NCBI GenBank assembly: GCA_016271365.2
Contig: CM057456.1
Location: forward strand, 1,394,585,501-1,394,649,500
DNA from: Neoceratodus forsteri
Lineage: Eukaryota; Chordata; Ceratodontiformes; Ceratodontidae
Direction: 5' to 3'
DNA length: 64,000 bases
Shown here piece by piece: positions 1 to 9,590 of the stretch (position 1 is its first letter; every line of letters begins with the position of its first letter). The position numbers were made by a program, and so were the translations under genes. Below the pieces are notes generated by a model that was not told the origin of the DNA, made no database searches, and saw only the letters and a program-made list of their open reading frames with translations.

Positions 1-1100
1 CAAGGAGGGAACACAGGGGTGGAGGAGTGGCTATCTGTTTTAGATCCAATCTCAAGTTCTCTGTGCACCCAGTGGAGTCTGCTGAGTTGTTTTAATGCAT
101 GGCTGTTCAAGGGGGTCTGAGTACGGATTGCAGGATCCTCCTTGTGTATCGCCCTCCGGGCCGCCAGGGGGAATTCCTGCAGGAAGTTTCAGACTTTGTT
201 GAAGACAGGGTGTTGGAGTCACCCAGATGGCTAATTCTGGGTGACTTTAATGCCTGGATTGATGATGAACTCTCTCATTTTGGAAAAGACTTCCTCCAGA
301 TAATGACATCTCTGGGCCTTACACAAGCACTTGTTTCCACAACCCATACTCACGGTCACGCCTTGGACTTGGTATTCTTGCTGGGACTTGAGATCACTGA
401 TCTCAAGATTCATCCGGTCATTTGGTCAGATCACTGCACAGTAGAATTTTCATTCAGGGCCAGCCCTGTTAGTCCCTCTCCTGTTGAGATGGTCCACTAC
501 CACCCTTTGAGGGGTCTGTCCCCAGAGGGACTGATGGCAGTAGTGGATTTTTCTGTTGTGAGTGCTGCCTGTGAGACAGGGTTAGATGAGACAGTGGCAG
601 CATATAATAATGCTGTCACCAAGGCACTGGACTCCGTAGCACCGGTCTGTATATGACTCAGGTCTTCTCGCTTGAGACCCCCTTGGTTCAATGGGGCTGT
701 CAAGGAGATGAAGACGAAGGGTCGGAGGTTAGGGCGTTGTTGAAGGAAAACCAGGACTGTGGAAGACAAATGGACTTGAGAGCCCACTATGGTCAGTATC
801 AAGGGGCAATCAACTGTAAGAAGGCAGAGTTCCCTTCTAGGGAGATTGTTGCAGGAAAGAACAGCCCAACTGTGCTCTTTCTGACTGTAGACTGGTTATT
901 ACATCCGACCTGTCTGCAGCCAAAAAGAACATTTTCAGTCACACATTGTGAAGAGTTTGCCTAGTTCTTTTTTGACAGGGTGTCAACCACCAGGACTGGG
1001 ATAACTCCAGTGGAGTATGATCTGACTTGCAGTGTCGAGCCTATTGGTGACAGCAGCACCTGTGGCTCCCTGTGGCCCAGTCTGCCCCACTTGGTAAGGG
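1..1100 (+). pseudogene. L2-like LINE fragment, endonuclease domain
   Basis: This is part of the apurinic-type endonuclease domain of a non-LTR retrotransposon, the domain that nicks target DNA to prime reverse transcription. The frame at 99-656 shows the motifs VYRPPG, LGDFNAWIDD and SDHCTVEFSF, which carry the metal-binding and catalytic Asp, Asn and His residues of this family. After 656 the homology continues in other frames to about 1060, so stops and frameshifts are present. The piece is closely related to the longer L2-like copy at 16600-19850, and the two can be aligned from the window edge to about 1060. The RT domain is absent here. The element is cut by the window start and is 3'-truncated. 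Assignment to L2 rests on motif spacing and on the RT of the second copy. Confidence 0.85.
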
Positions 1101-1189
1101 TTGGCTGGTTCCCTACCTGGCTTCTGGTTGCAAATAAGGAGATTCTCAGTCTCTTTAGCTTCAGGTCCAGTTTGTAATTTTAAAATTTA

Positions 1190-2480
1190 GAAGTTCAAGA
1201 AAGCATTCTTCAGCCACACTACCATCGTGGCAGCCATGGCCTTTGCAGAGAGAACTCAGTCCTTGGAATCTCAGTGAGCACGCAGTCCCAGTGAGACTTG
1301 GTTTCATTCACCTTGGGCCCCTCCACAGACCCTGATCTTTGCATTGACCAAACAATATTTTACTCGACCAGTCCTTTCTTTATTTCTCACTGTGCAGCTG
1401 CTAACAACCCAGAAGAAGCGCTGTCTTCTCCAATGCAGACTACTGGGTTTTACTAACCAAGCCTCCGCGCACCAGGGAGACTCCCATACCAAGTTTACAT
1501 AGACCCTTTTCCATAAACTTTTGGCTAAAATATCCTTCCCCTTTCCTGTAATGTTAAGTTCACCCGGGTACAGACAGAACCTTTTTCCTTGCATGAGCCC
1601 TTAAACCTTGTTTCTCACCGCTGTGGTGCAGACAAAATTCAATCTTGACTTGAGACCAGGGCTTCACAGCCCCCAAGAAGATCTCAATCTCCTTGAAATT
1701 CCAGACAACCTTTTTTTTTTTCCCCTCTGTAACCTTTGAGCACAACCTTCGCTGCTGGGGTGTAGCTTCCTTCCACAGCAGCCTGTAGCAGGACCTTGCA
1801 GCTCTCTATCTTTCTCTGCTGCATCGCATATCAAAACTCCTTAGTCACATTCTTCATTACAATAGGGAAAGGCAGACCCATAGGCCCTGGGGGACAGGTA
1901 GCTGGCAACCCACAGGAAGGCCCTTCCCCAACCTTGCAGTACCATTTTCTCCGCAGGGGCTGGAGCTCCCCTCCCTCTGGATGGGCTGCTGCTGAACTGA
2001 GCTCAGAACCAGATCGTCTCTGGGTTTTGGGAGCTCTCTGGCCTCTCCCCATTGGCTGAAATCACTGCCTTTCCAGAAATTATGATGTATGAGGCTCCCA
2101 TGATGTCTGGCTGTGCAAAAAGTTCGCCAAATATTTCCACAGCTTCCCCCCCCAAGTCTCTCTTACCGTCCCGCAAGGCCCCTGGCAAATCCTGGCACTC
2201 CAGTTGGCTGTACACTGGTCACCTGGCTGCTGCGCCAAATAGTTCAACTGCAGTCCTCACCCTGTCACAGTTTCAAGTCCTGGTGCCGCCTTAATAAACA
2301 TTTTTATTTTACATTTGCCCCCTCTGTTATGTAGCAGCCCTTTTGCCCTGTCAGAGCACCAAAGAGTGCAATCTTTCTGTTTAGCCCACACCTTGTCGCT
2401 GCTGCTGTTTTAGACTGTCTCCAGGCAGCCATGCATAATGCCACTGCAGTTCATACACAGTCCCACTTTTTAGATTTGGT
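1190..2480. other. unclassified sequence, no gene recognised
   Basis: No coding frame with recognisable motifs was found on either strand. The stretch is moderately GC-rich with pyrimidine runs (for example near 1710). It could be a decayed LTR or UTR of an old element. At 2292-2330 a short segment (aataaacatttttatttt, then tgcccc) resembles 2895-2925 on the same strand, so the material flanking the foldback at 2506-2833 may once have been continuous or duplicated. Confidence 0.3.
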
Positions 2481-2505
2481 GCAGCCACAATAGAAATTTT
2501 TATAG

Positions 2506-2833
2506 ACACAGTCTGGAAAGAACTGGGCACTCACCAGCCTTAGAAATCACAGCTCCACAAGTTACTCAGTAGAACTTACTTATTCAAGGCATAAAAATGT
2601 AACAATAATGACCACCACAGGGTCTAACGCTTGACGTGTTTCGGATCCGCGTGGACCCTTTCCCAAAAGCTTTTGAGAAAGGGTCCACGAGGATCCGAAA
2701 CGCATCAAGCATTAGACCCTGTGGTGCTCTTTATCATTACATTTTATGCCTTAAATAAATAAGTTACACTGAGTAACTGGTGGAGTCATGATTTTTTAAG
2801 GCTAGTGAGTGCCCAGTTCTTTCCAGACTGTGT
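2506..2833. repeat. 328-bp foldback with hammerhead-like core in each arm
   Basis: Two arms of about 164 bp (2506-2669 and 2670-2833) are imperfect reverse complements meeting at a central AAAAGCTTTT. Each arm carries the same block, read outward from the centre: an AAAGGGTCC segment, a 4-nt loop, GGATCC, then GAAAC. GGGTCC and GGATCC can pair as a six-base stem with one G-U. The order TGAG..A, stem, GAAAC resembles the core of the hammerhead ribozymes reported in Penelope-like element terminal repeats, but C3 and G8 of the canonical core are not conserved. An inverted pair of Penelope-type terminal repeats or a foldback MITE would both fit. Confidence 0.6.
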
Positions 2834-2976
2834 TTGTGCTCATCACTTAGAGCGCCACCATCCAAGTGCACACTACTTGGATTGCTTTCATAAACATTTT
2901 TATATCTATTTGCCCCCACAGAACTGAAGCAGCTTCTGTGTCCTGTAAAATGATCCAACTGTTTAATGTTTTAAGT

Positions 2977-3673
2977 CAGTGTTTCTCAAATGTTGAGGTT
3001 AGCATCCCAAGGGAGGCCCGAACCAGTTCCAAGGGAGGCTCACACAAGCTTGAAATGGTACTACATTTTAATATTTGATTTTAAATATTTTGATTAAAGG
3101 GACAAGACAAACTGAAAGTGGATAATGGCAGTTTATTTTAACCTACCATTACCTTGCCCCCTTCCACCTGCCTCCTCCAGTCTCAGCATATGTCTTCACA
3201 GGTAATTACCTCACCCTTATTTGTTCTCCTGTGGCTTGTCCCATAGCAGGGTTCTGTCATCATGGCTGGCAGGCAGGGCTGCTTCCAGACCTCTAAAACT
3301 GATACGAAAACTTTTCAAAGTATATAGTACCGTACTTTCTGCATTGGCACCACCACCGAGCATTACCCACAGAACGATCTCATGTATGTATGCAAGAATG
3401 TAGTTAGTGAGTAAATTAATTAGTTAGTTATGCACAAATTGATGACCAAGAAAGACGCAAGAAACTGAAGCTTAATTTTATGTGTGATTTGGGGGGGAGA
3501 ATAAGTTGAATAAAAAGATAATACAGTTACAGGTGTTTCACTTTTACTGGTGTACTGTAAAAAGTACTGTATTTTTTCTATGGGGGGGCCCAAGATGATG
3601 ATCATATTTGATGGAGGCTCAAGATATTTTTCCATGGCTTGTAGGAGGCTCAGTATGGCAAAGTTTGAGAACT
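2977..3673. mobile_element. possible hAT-like non-autonomous transposon
   Basis: The segment begins CAGTGTTTCTCAAA and ends with the roughly inverted AAGTTTGAGAACT, which resembles the CAGNG-type ends of hAT transposons. It is flanked on both sides by the same 12-bp word aatgttttaagt (2965-2976 and 3674-3685). hAT elements normally make 8-bp duplications, so the 12-bp repeat is odd, and the 3' inverted repeat lacks its last bases. No transposase is present. Insertion is clear from the flanking repeat; the superfamily is less certain. Confidence 0.5.
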
Positions 3674-3685
3674 AATGTTTTAAGT

Positions 3686-4149
3686 TAATCCCCTGTCTGT
3701 CGCTGGTGCCGAAATTCACTGACCCCTCAGGCACCAGGCAGGCTTCTCATTAATATTCATAGGCCTTTCTCATGAATATTTAATCTCCCCCGATCCTGAA
3801 GTTCTCATTGGCGTGCTTTAACAAAATAGTTTTCTGGCTCCTAAAGGGCCTTCTCCAGGTCCCCAGTCCCGGATTAGCTCAATTTTGGGACTGGGATCAC
3901 TGGAGAGGCATCAGTGTGGCTGTATCAACGGTTGAAAACAACAACACGCTCCTACTCATGTGCGGTCCGCCGGCCCTCCACTGAAGTGCAGACCAGGGCA
4001 GTGGCTCGGCTGTTCAGCCCCTCCAGCCCCATTTACACCGCAGAACTAACGCGGGGCTGGACGGAGCCTCCAAGGGCAACTGGGGACTTGGGCCAGGAGC
4101 GGGGGAGCAGCATGAGAAAAACGGAGCACCTGGGCAGCGGGAGGCATCC
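3686..4149. other. unclassified, GC-rich stretch without a gene
   Basis: The stretch contains an open frame of 80 codons (3914-4156, plus strand) that ends in a splice-donor-like CAG/GTAAGC at about 4150. No protein family, upstream acceptor or partner exon can be recognised, so it is not called a gene. An AT-rich partly palindromic part lies at 3750-3782. Confidence 0.25.
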
Positions 4150-4808
4150 CAGGTAAGCCCCTGACAGGGGGTTTACAAAAGTACAAGTTCATGGTTATCA
4201 TGATGATAGAATAACGGCTGTTACAGAAAGAGCATGTGGGACATGTAGATATGGGAAGAAGAACTGAAGGGAGAGGAGTAGAAAGGAAAACAGAAAGATA
4301 CAGGCAAGAGGATAGGGAGAGGCTAAAACTAGGTACAATTACAGGAGAAGTTTTTTGTAAGAGGAATTGCTTAAGGTTGATTTTGAAGGAGGAAAGAGAC
4401 AGGCATAGAGCCGGGGGTTTGAAAAGTATGGCACCCTTGAAGGGAAGAGAGTGTTGACCGTGGGAAATGTGAAAGGAGAGAGTGGCAAAGTAAGAGCAAG
4501 AGGAGAGTCGGGTAAATCTAGAGATAATCGGTTTCTGGAAGATGTTGGCAACAGTGCTGGGAAGGAGGCCCCAATGGGCTTTGTAGAGGAAAGAGAGAAT
4601 TTTAAAGTTAAACCGATCTACTAGAGAGAGCCAGCTTGCTGCAAAGTAGAGGTCACAGTTGTGTGTATACCTGGGGAGGCCAGAGACAAAGTGTATTATG
4701 TTGTGGTAGGTGGTTCTCAGTCTACTAAGGTTTTTTAGGGAGACAGAGGGTGTGTATATTAGTGTTCCATAGTCGATAACAGGGAGCAGGAAGCTGTTGG
4801 CAAGAAAC
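4150..4808 (-). pseudogene. LINE RT C-terminal remnant (3' part of split LINE)
   Basis: The minus-strand frame shows LANSFLLPVIDYGTLIY, then THNCDLYFAASWLSL and FKILSFLYKAHWGLLP. These are typical of the thumb and post-RT region of Jockey-superfamily LINEs. The upstream part of the same protein (YLGIYLDSHLTF, then YQRLGTLYEIKQYLIPGTR) lies at 16110-16336. The two pieces join sensibly if CR1-A (4809-16109) is removed, so this is one LINE interrupted by CR1. The 3' UTR probably runs to about 4150, where tgtaaacccc appears. The catalytic RT motif itself is missing from both pieces. Confidence 0.7.
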
Positions 4809-5864
4809 ATAGACTTTGACAGCAGATAAGGACCACTTGGCCCACCTAGTCTGCCCATTTCCCTACCTATAGGATAAGCTGCAGATCCTAGTTGACCAAC
4901 AGCTTACTTTTTCCTACCCCCAGCAGAATTGCCTTATGTCTCTTCCATGTATTCTTGAATTCCTGCACTGTTTTTGACCCCACGATCTCCTACGGAAGGC
5001 CGTTTCATGCATCCACCACCCTGTCCGTGAAAAAATACTTCTTCATGTTGCCCTTGAGACGTTCTCCCCATTGTCTTTAAATTGTGCCCCCTCGTTCTTG
5101 CACATCTCTTTTTCTGAAAGATGGTACACTCCTGGACTTTGTTGATTCCCGTGAGGTATTTGAAAGTTTCTGTCATGTCCCCCCTCCCCCTCCTTTCCTC
5201 AACGGTATACATATTAAGCTCCTTTAGTCTCTCTTCGTATGGCTTCTGGTGCAGACACTACACCATTTTAGTTGCCCTCCTTTGGACTGCCTCCATCCTG
5301 TCTACGTTCTTGCAGAGATGGGGTCTCCAGAACGGCACGCAGTACTCCAGGTGGGATCTCACCAACTGTCTGTACAGACGAATAACAACTTCCTGTTTTC
5401 TACTGGTGATGCCTCTCCCTGTACACCCCAGTATTCCCCAGCCCTCTTTACTGCCTTCTCACATTGCTTGCTTACCTTTAGGTCATCTGTTATGACCATC
5501 CCCAGGTCCCGTTCCATTTTTGTTGTTGTTAGTACCCCCACCCCCCCATTGTGTACTCTTCCCCTGGGTTTTTGTTTCCCAGGTGCATTACTTTGCACTT
5601 CTTTACACTGAATCTGAGCTGCCATACATTTGACCATTCCTCCAACCTTGCCAAGTCCCTTCTCATCCTTTCCACCCACCTTGTGTATCAACCCTGTTGC
5701 AGATCTATGTTGTCTGCAAAGAGGCATACCTTTCCTTCCAGTCTTTCAGCAATGTCACTTATAAAGACATTAAAAAGAACTGAACCCTGCGGTGCCCCAC
5801 TAGTAACCCCCCTTTCTTCGGAGTAGAGTCCATTTACTATTAACCCTCTGTGTCCTGTTGTCCA

Positions 5865-6009
5865 TTTAGCAAACAGATATCCGCACCACACAGCACTGGA
5901 CCAATATACAGCATTTATTGAAAAAATATTATGAAAACACCAAATACCACAGACAACACCTGATTCACTGAACCTCTACCGGTTTCGCAACATATGCGTC
6001 ATCAGGAGG
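5865..6009 (-). mobile_element. solo Penelope-like terminal piece with hammerhead-like core
   Basis: A 145-bp insert lies inside CR1-A ORF2, flanked by an 11-bp direct repeat CCTGTTGTCCA (5854-5864 and 6010-6020), a target-site duplication. Read on the minus strand it begins CCTCCTGATGA, then a short hairpin CGCA-TATGT-TGCG, then GAAAC-type sequence, and ends with an AATAAATGC polyadenylation-type region. CTGATGA-stem-GAAAC is the conserved core of hammerhead ribozymes, known from the terminal repeats of Penelope-like elements. Stem II is short and has an extra C next to A9. I infer a 5'-truncated Penelope-like insertion that kept only its 3' terminal repeat. Confidence 0.6.
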
Positions 6010-6627
6010 CCTGTTGTCCAGCCAGTTTTTTACCCAGGCTACCACCCTGGGACACACTCCCAGGCTGGCTAATTGGTTTATTAATCTTTTGTGTGGGACT
6101 GTGTCAAGTGCCTTGCTAAAGTCTAGGTAGTCCTCGTCCGCAGCCACTCCCTGGTCTACTACTTTGATCACCCAGTCAAAGAAATCTATTAGAGTCATCT
6201 GACATGACCTTCCCATTGTGAATCCATGCTGCCTTGGGTCCTGTCCCCCACTGGCCTCTAGGTACTCAACAGTTCTTTCTTTCAGAAGTGATTCCATCAT
6301 TTTCCCTGCCACTGAGGTCAAACTAACTGGTCTGTAGTTTCCTGCCTCTGCTTTTCTCTCACTTTTGTGAAGGGGAATCACATCCGCCGTCCTCCAGTCC
6401 TTGGGTACCACACCATCCTCCCATGATTTGTTAAAAAGGGTAGTTAGTGGTGTTACTAGTTCTCTTCTTAGTTCTTTTAGAATTCTGAGGTGAATACTAT
6501 CAGGGCCCATTGCTTTGTCCACCTTCAGTTTTAGGAGTTCTTTCAGAACCTTTTCTTCTGTGAATGGACTGGTATCGACCTCCCTATCCAGAGTACTTCT
6601 ATTTACTGGTTTAGATACCTCCCCCCA

Positions 6628-7176
6628 CGGTGTCCCGGTGGGCTGAGGGTTGAGATGCTGGATGCCACACCTCACGCTACGTTGGCGACCCGGGTTCAGC
6701 AGGGGAGAGAGAGGATCGAGCGTCCGCAGGACTGCCCTCCTCTCTCGGGAACGGATCCAGGGGTAGCCCGGTGCAGCAGCGGCCCCCAGTGGAGACCAGC
6801 AGCACTGCTGCACACATGGGCTTGCTAGCAAGGGGTTGACGTCGGGCAGCTGCCTTCCGGAGGTGGGTGGGAGCACCCACATCTCGGGCTGGACGGCATT
6901 GCACGTCCCACTTCGGGGGCGCAAACACGGGAAAAAACCCTCTGGTCCAGATAGGCGCTGGCCCTCCCAGAGCTGTGCCGCCACACGCCCAACACTGGAG
7001 CCCTTCCACCGCCCCTTCGATCTCCTCAGGCCCTATGTCCCTCTGGGGGTTCAGGGAAAAAGAAACGTCCTTGAGGATGGCGGGGCTCACAGTGGGCGGT
7101 AGAGGGACACTGGCCAGTGGAGAAGTCTGAGAGAGTTCTGGCTCCGGGGCGATAAAGAGAGTTGGAAAAAAAAAAA
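6628..7176 (+). mobile_element. long tRNA-headed SINE, copy 1
   Basis: This 549-bp insert in CR1-A is flanked by near-identical copies of GATACCTCC(T)CCCCC (from 6614 and from 7177) and ends in an 11-A tail (7166-7176), the signs of LINE-driven retroposition. Its head (6630-6700) has an A-box-like GTGGGCTGAGGG and a B-box-like GACCCGGGTTCAGC, as in tRNA-derived SINEs with an internal RNA polymerase III promoter. A second copy with the same head lies at 31081-31739. At about 550-650 bp these are much longer than usual SINEs. The bodies of the two copies are only loosely similar, so one or both may be composite. Confidence 0.75.
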
Positions 7177-8002
7177 GATACCTCCTCCCCCCTCTTCTTT
7201 GGTGAATACTGAGCAGAAGTATTCGTTCAATATCCCTGCTTTTTCACTGTCACCCTCTCCCCACCCAGCCTCCCCTTTATTAAGCCTAACTATCCCTCCC
7301 TTGGTCTTTCTTCACTCTCTAATGTACTTATAACAGGTTTTATCCCCCTTCTTAACAGAGTTGGCTATCTTTTGCTTAGTTTGGGCCTTTGCTATTCTGA
7401 CTGCCTTCCCCACTTCCTTCTGCTTTAACTGGTACAGTTCTCTGTCCTGCACCTTATGTGTTTCCTTATACTTCCTGAATGCTGTCTCTTTCTCTCTAAC
7501 CTTCCCTGCCACCACTTTTGAGAAACATAGTGTTTTTTTCCTTCGTTTTGATTTATTTGCTTCACACAAAGGCTTGTTGCCTCTGTGATGGCAGTTTTAT
7601 GTTTCCTCATTGCTCCTCCACCCTTCCTTCTTGCCTGTTTGCTATTGCTTTTCTGAGACACTCTCCCATTTTGACAAAGTCAGCCTTCCTAAAGTCCAGT
7701 ACCCTCACTTTTGTATGGCTTGACTCTTCGGCTGTGTTTATAATGAACCACACTGTTTGGTGGTCACTTGTTCCCAGATGGCTACCCACTTCTAAATTTG
7801 AGATCCTCTCTCTGTCCCCGTTTCGAGTACCAGGTCTAAGATTGCTCCCTCCCGAGTATGTTCCAACACTAACTGCCTGAGGCATGTCCTCTGTAGGGCA
7901 TCGAGAATGACCCTGCTCTTGGATGTGGCTGCAACAAAAGTGCACCAGTTAACAACTGGCATATTCAGGTCCCCCATCAACAATATCTCTCTTTTTTCTT
8001 TT

Positions 8003-8170
8003 AGGAGGCAGTATAGCACAGTGTGTTAAGGCTCTGAGCTGCAGATCTGGGTTTGAATCCCACAGCCGCCTAGGTGCAACCTGTGTGTTCCTGAGCAAGT
8101 CACTTAACTTCCTTGTGCTTCTAGGTCATATCTGGAAACAAGCTTCAGCTCAGTGTGCTACTTCTGGTTA
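8003..8170 (+). mobile_element. MIR-like (tRNA-derived) SINE in CR1-A
   Basis: Compared with CR1-B, about 170 bp is inserted here. It begins AGGAGGCAGTATAGCACAGTG (A-box region) and has a clean B box GGGTTTGAATCCC at 8049-8061. It continues with GAGCAAGTCACTTAACTTCC, which matches the central core known from MIR/CORE-type SINEs. The left flank CAACAATATCTC and right flank AAACAATGTTCC may be a decayed target-site duplication. Orientation is opposite to CR1-A. Confidence 0.75.
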
Positions 8171-8996
8171 AACAATGTTCCCTTTCCCTTTTCCGCCATC
8201 CTAAGAATGCCTTCTATCGTTACCTTGTTCATTTCCTCCTCCTGAGATGGGGGTCTGTATACATCACCCGTGCGGATTGTGGTGCGATTTCCTGTCTCCA
8301 GGGTGACCCACAGAGCCTCCTCTCCTCCTTGTTTACCCTTTAGTTCCATTGCTTTGATCCCTTCCCTTATGTAGAGAGCTACTTCTCATCCTCTTCTACC
8401 CTCCCTGTCCGTGCTACAGACTGTGTAACCTGTTATGTTGATATCCCAGTCATGGTTCTCTGTGTACCATATTTCTGTGACTGCCACAATATCCAGGCGT
8501 CCCTCTTCCATCAAGGCTACTAGTTCAGGAGCTTGTTACCCAGACTATGGGCACTGGTACTCATTGCCCTCCATTGTTTGATGGCCTTACTCCTTTTAGC
8601 CCCATCCCTGTCCTTACTGCCTTTGCCTATTTCTCCATTTACCCCTGCCCTTCTCACTATCGACTTTTCTAGCTTGGTGTTTACCTCACTAACTGCTCTG
8701 TTTTTTTTTTGGGGGGGGTGACTGGGATTTCTCTGCTCCTTTTCAGTACCTCCCTCCTTGGCTAGTTTAAACGCTTGCCAATGAAGCATTTAAACCTATC
8801 ACCTAGGATCCTGGTTTCCCTCCTGGACAGATACAGACCGTCATACCAGTATAGGCCTGTATCCCTCCAGGTGGACCCCTAGTCCCCAGTGAAGCCAAAA
8901 CCCTGTGATCTGCACCAATATTTCAACCACTGATTGAATCCCATGGTGCGAAGCACACTAGCCTCATCCATGCCATAGTCCGGCAGCACCTCCAAG

Positions 8997-9180
8997 AAGA
9001 AAAAATTACTCACCTTAGTAATGTTGATTCTTCTAATGGAGTCTTGCTATATTATGACATATGCAGTGAGTCCCAACCTTTGAACTGCTCCGGAGGTGAA
9101 AGAGTTAACTTTCCATGCCAGGCATGGAACTTTGAGCACAAGCTTGGTTGAAAACTCTGTCTGTTGTTGTTCAAACTCAA
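8997..9180 (+). repeat. DIRS left inverted terminal repeat
   Basis: The segment is the reverse complement of 14340-14504 over most of its length and shares TCTTGCTATATTATGACATA, the palindrome TTCCATGCC-A-GGCATGGAA (9111-9129) and TTGAAAACTCTGTCTGTTGTT. The outermost about 45 bp differ between the two ends, and both outer ends are copied in the internal complementary region at 9452-9553. Confidence 0.9.
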
Positions 9181-9451
9181 AGTGTCAGATCTTTACGAGC
9201 AAAACTCACTAAGGTTCTGTGTGGAAGCTGTAAACCTACACTAGCCAACTGGCTACTAAATATAAGAACACATTTCTTTTGGTCCAAAAACAAAGACTCA
9301 AGTCAGGGGATCCAAAATATGAAAAACACAACACCCAATCACCCCAAAAGGGAGGGGTGAAAAAACAAGGTGGGCATCTACTAAGTGCCAACTCTGCACT
9401 GCCCACCGACATCCCAAAAGCAAAGGTTCTGAGAGGGGTAGGCGGGGGGGA

Positions 9452-9553
9452 GGTCATAATATAGCAAGACTCCATTAGAAGAAACAACATTACTAAGGTG
9501 AGTAATTTTTTCTTCAAACAACATGAAGTCTTGCTATATTATGACATATGCAG
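9452..9553 (+). repeat. DIRS internal complementary region (circle junction)
   Basis: The first part (9452-9515) is the reverse complement of the extreme left end of the element. The second part (9512-9553) is the reverse complement of the extreme right end. The two meet at a shared CTTC. This is the arrangement that lets DIRS elements rebuild both termini during replication: the region matches the junction of a circularised copy. It lies just 3' of the recombinase gene (minus strand), as in other DIRS elements. Confidence 0.9.
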
Positions 9554-9590
9554 ACTATACAGCAGTACCTCCATGGAGGAGGGACAGAAC

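Larger units (their letters stand above)
4900..8640 (-). pseudogene. CR1-A ORF2: endonuclease and reverse transcriptase, broken
   Basis: ORF2 of CR1 nicks target DNA and copies element RNA into it. The endonuclease part (about 8640-7700) shows SLGNKLLN, VTEIWYT, VYRPP and GDLNMPVVNW. The linker and RT lie at 7570-7310 and 6600-6021, with GPDSIHLRILKEL, GNYRPVSLTSV, QHGFTMGRSC and DYLDFSKALDTVPHKRL. The frame resumes at 5860 with PQGSVLFNVF and LFADN, so the catalytic FADD motif is damaged. Three insertions (a MIR-like SINE, a long SINE and a Penelope-like piece) split it, and the RT frame at 5965-6984 runs artificially into SINE and Penelope DNA at its ends. Confidence 0.9.

Noticed and set aside
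3914..4156. 80-codon frame ending in a CAG/GTAAGC splice-donor-like site
   Set aside because: No acceptor, partner exon, conserved domain or promoter; GC-rich open frames of this size are expected by chance.
5965..6984. 339-codon frame as one protein
   Set aside because: Its ends are translated SINE and Penelope-like DNA; only the middle (about 6021-6600) is CR1 RT.
8011..8080. tRNA gene candidate (A and B boxes)
   Set aside because: The cloverleaf is not complete, and the sequence continues into a MIR-like core, so it is a SINE head.
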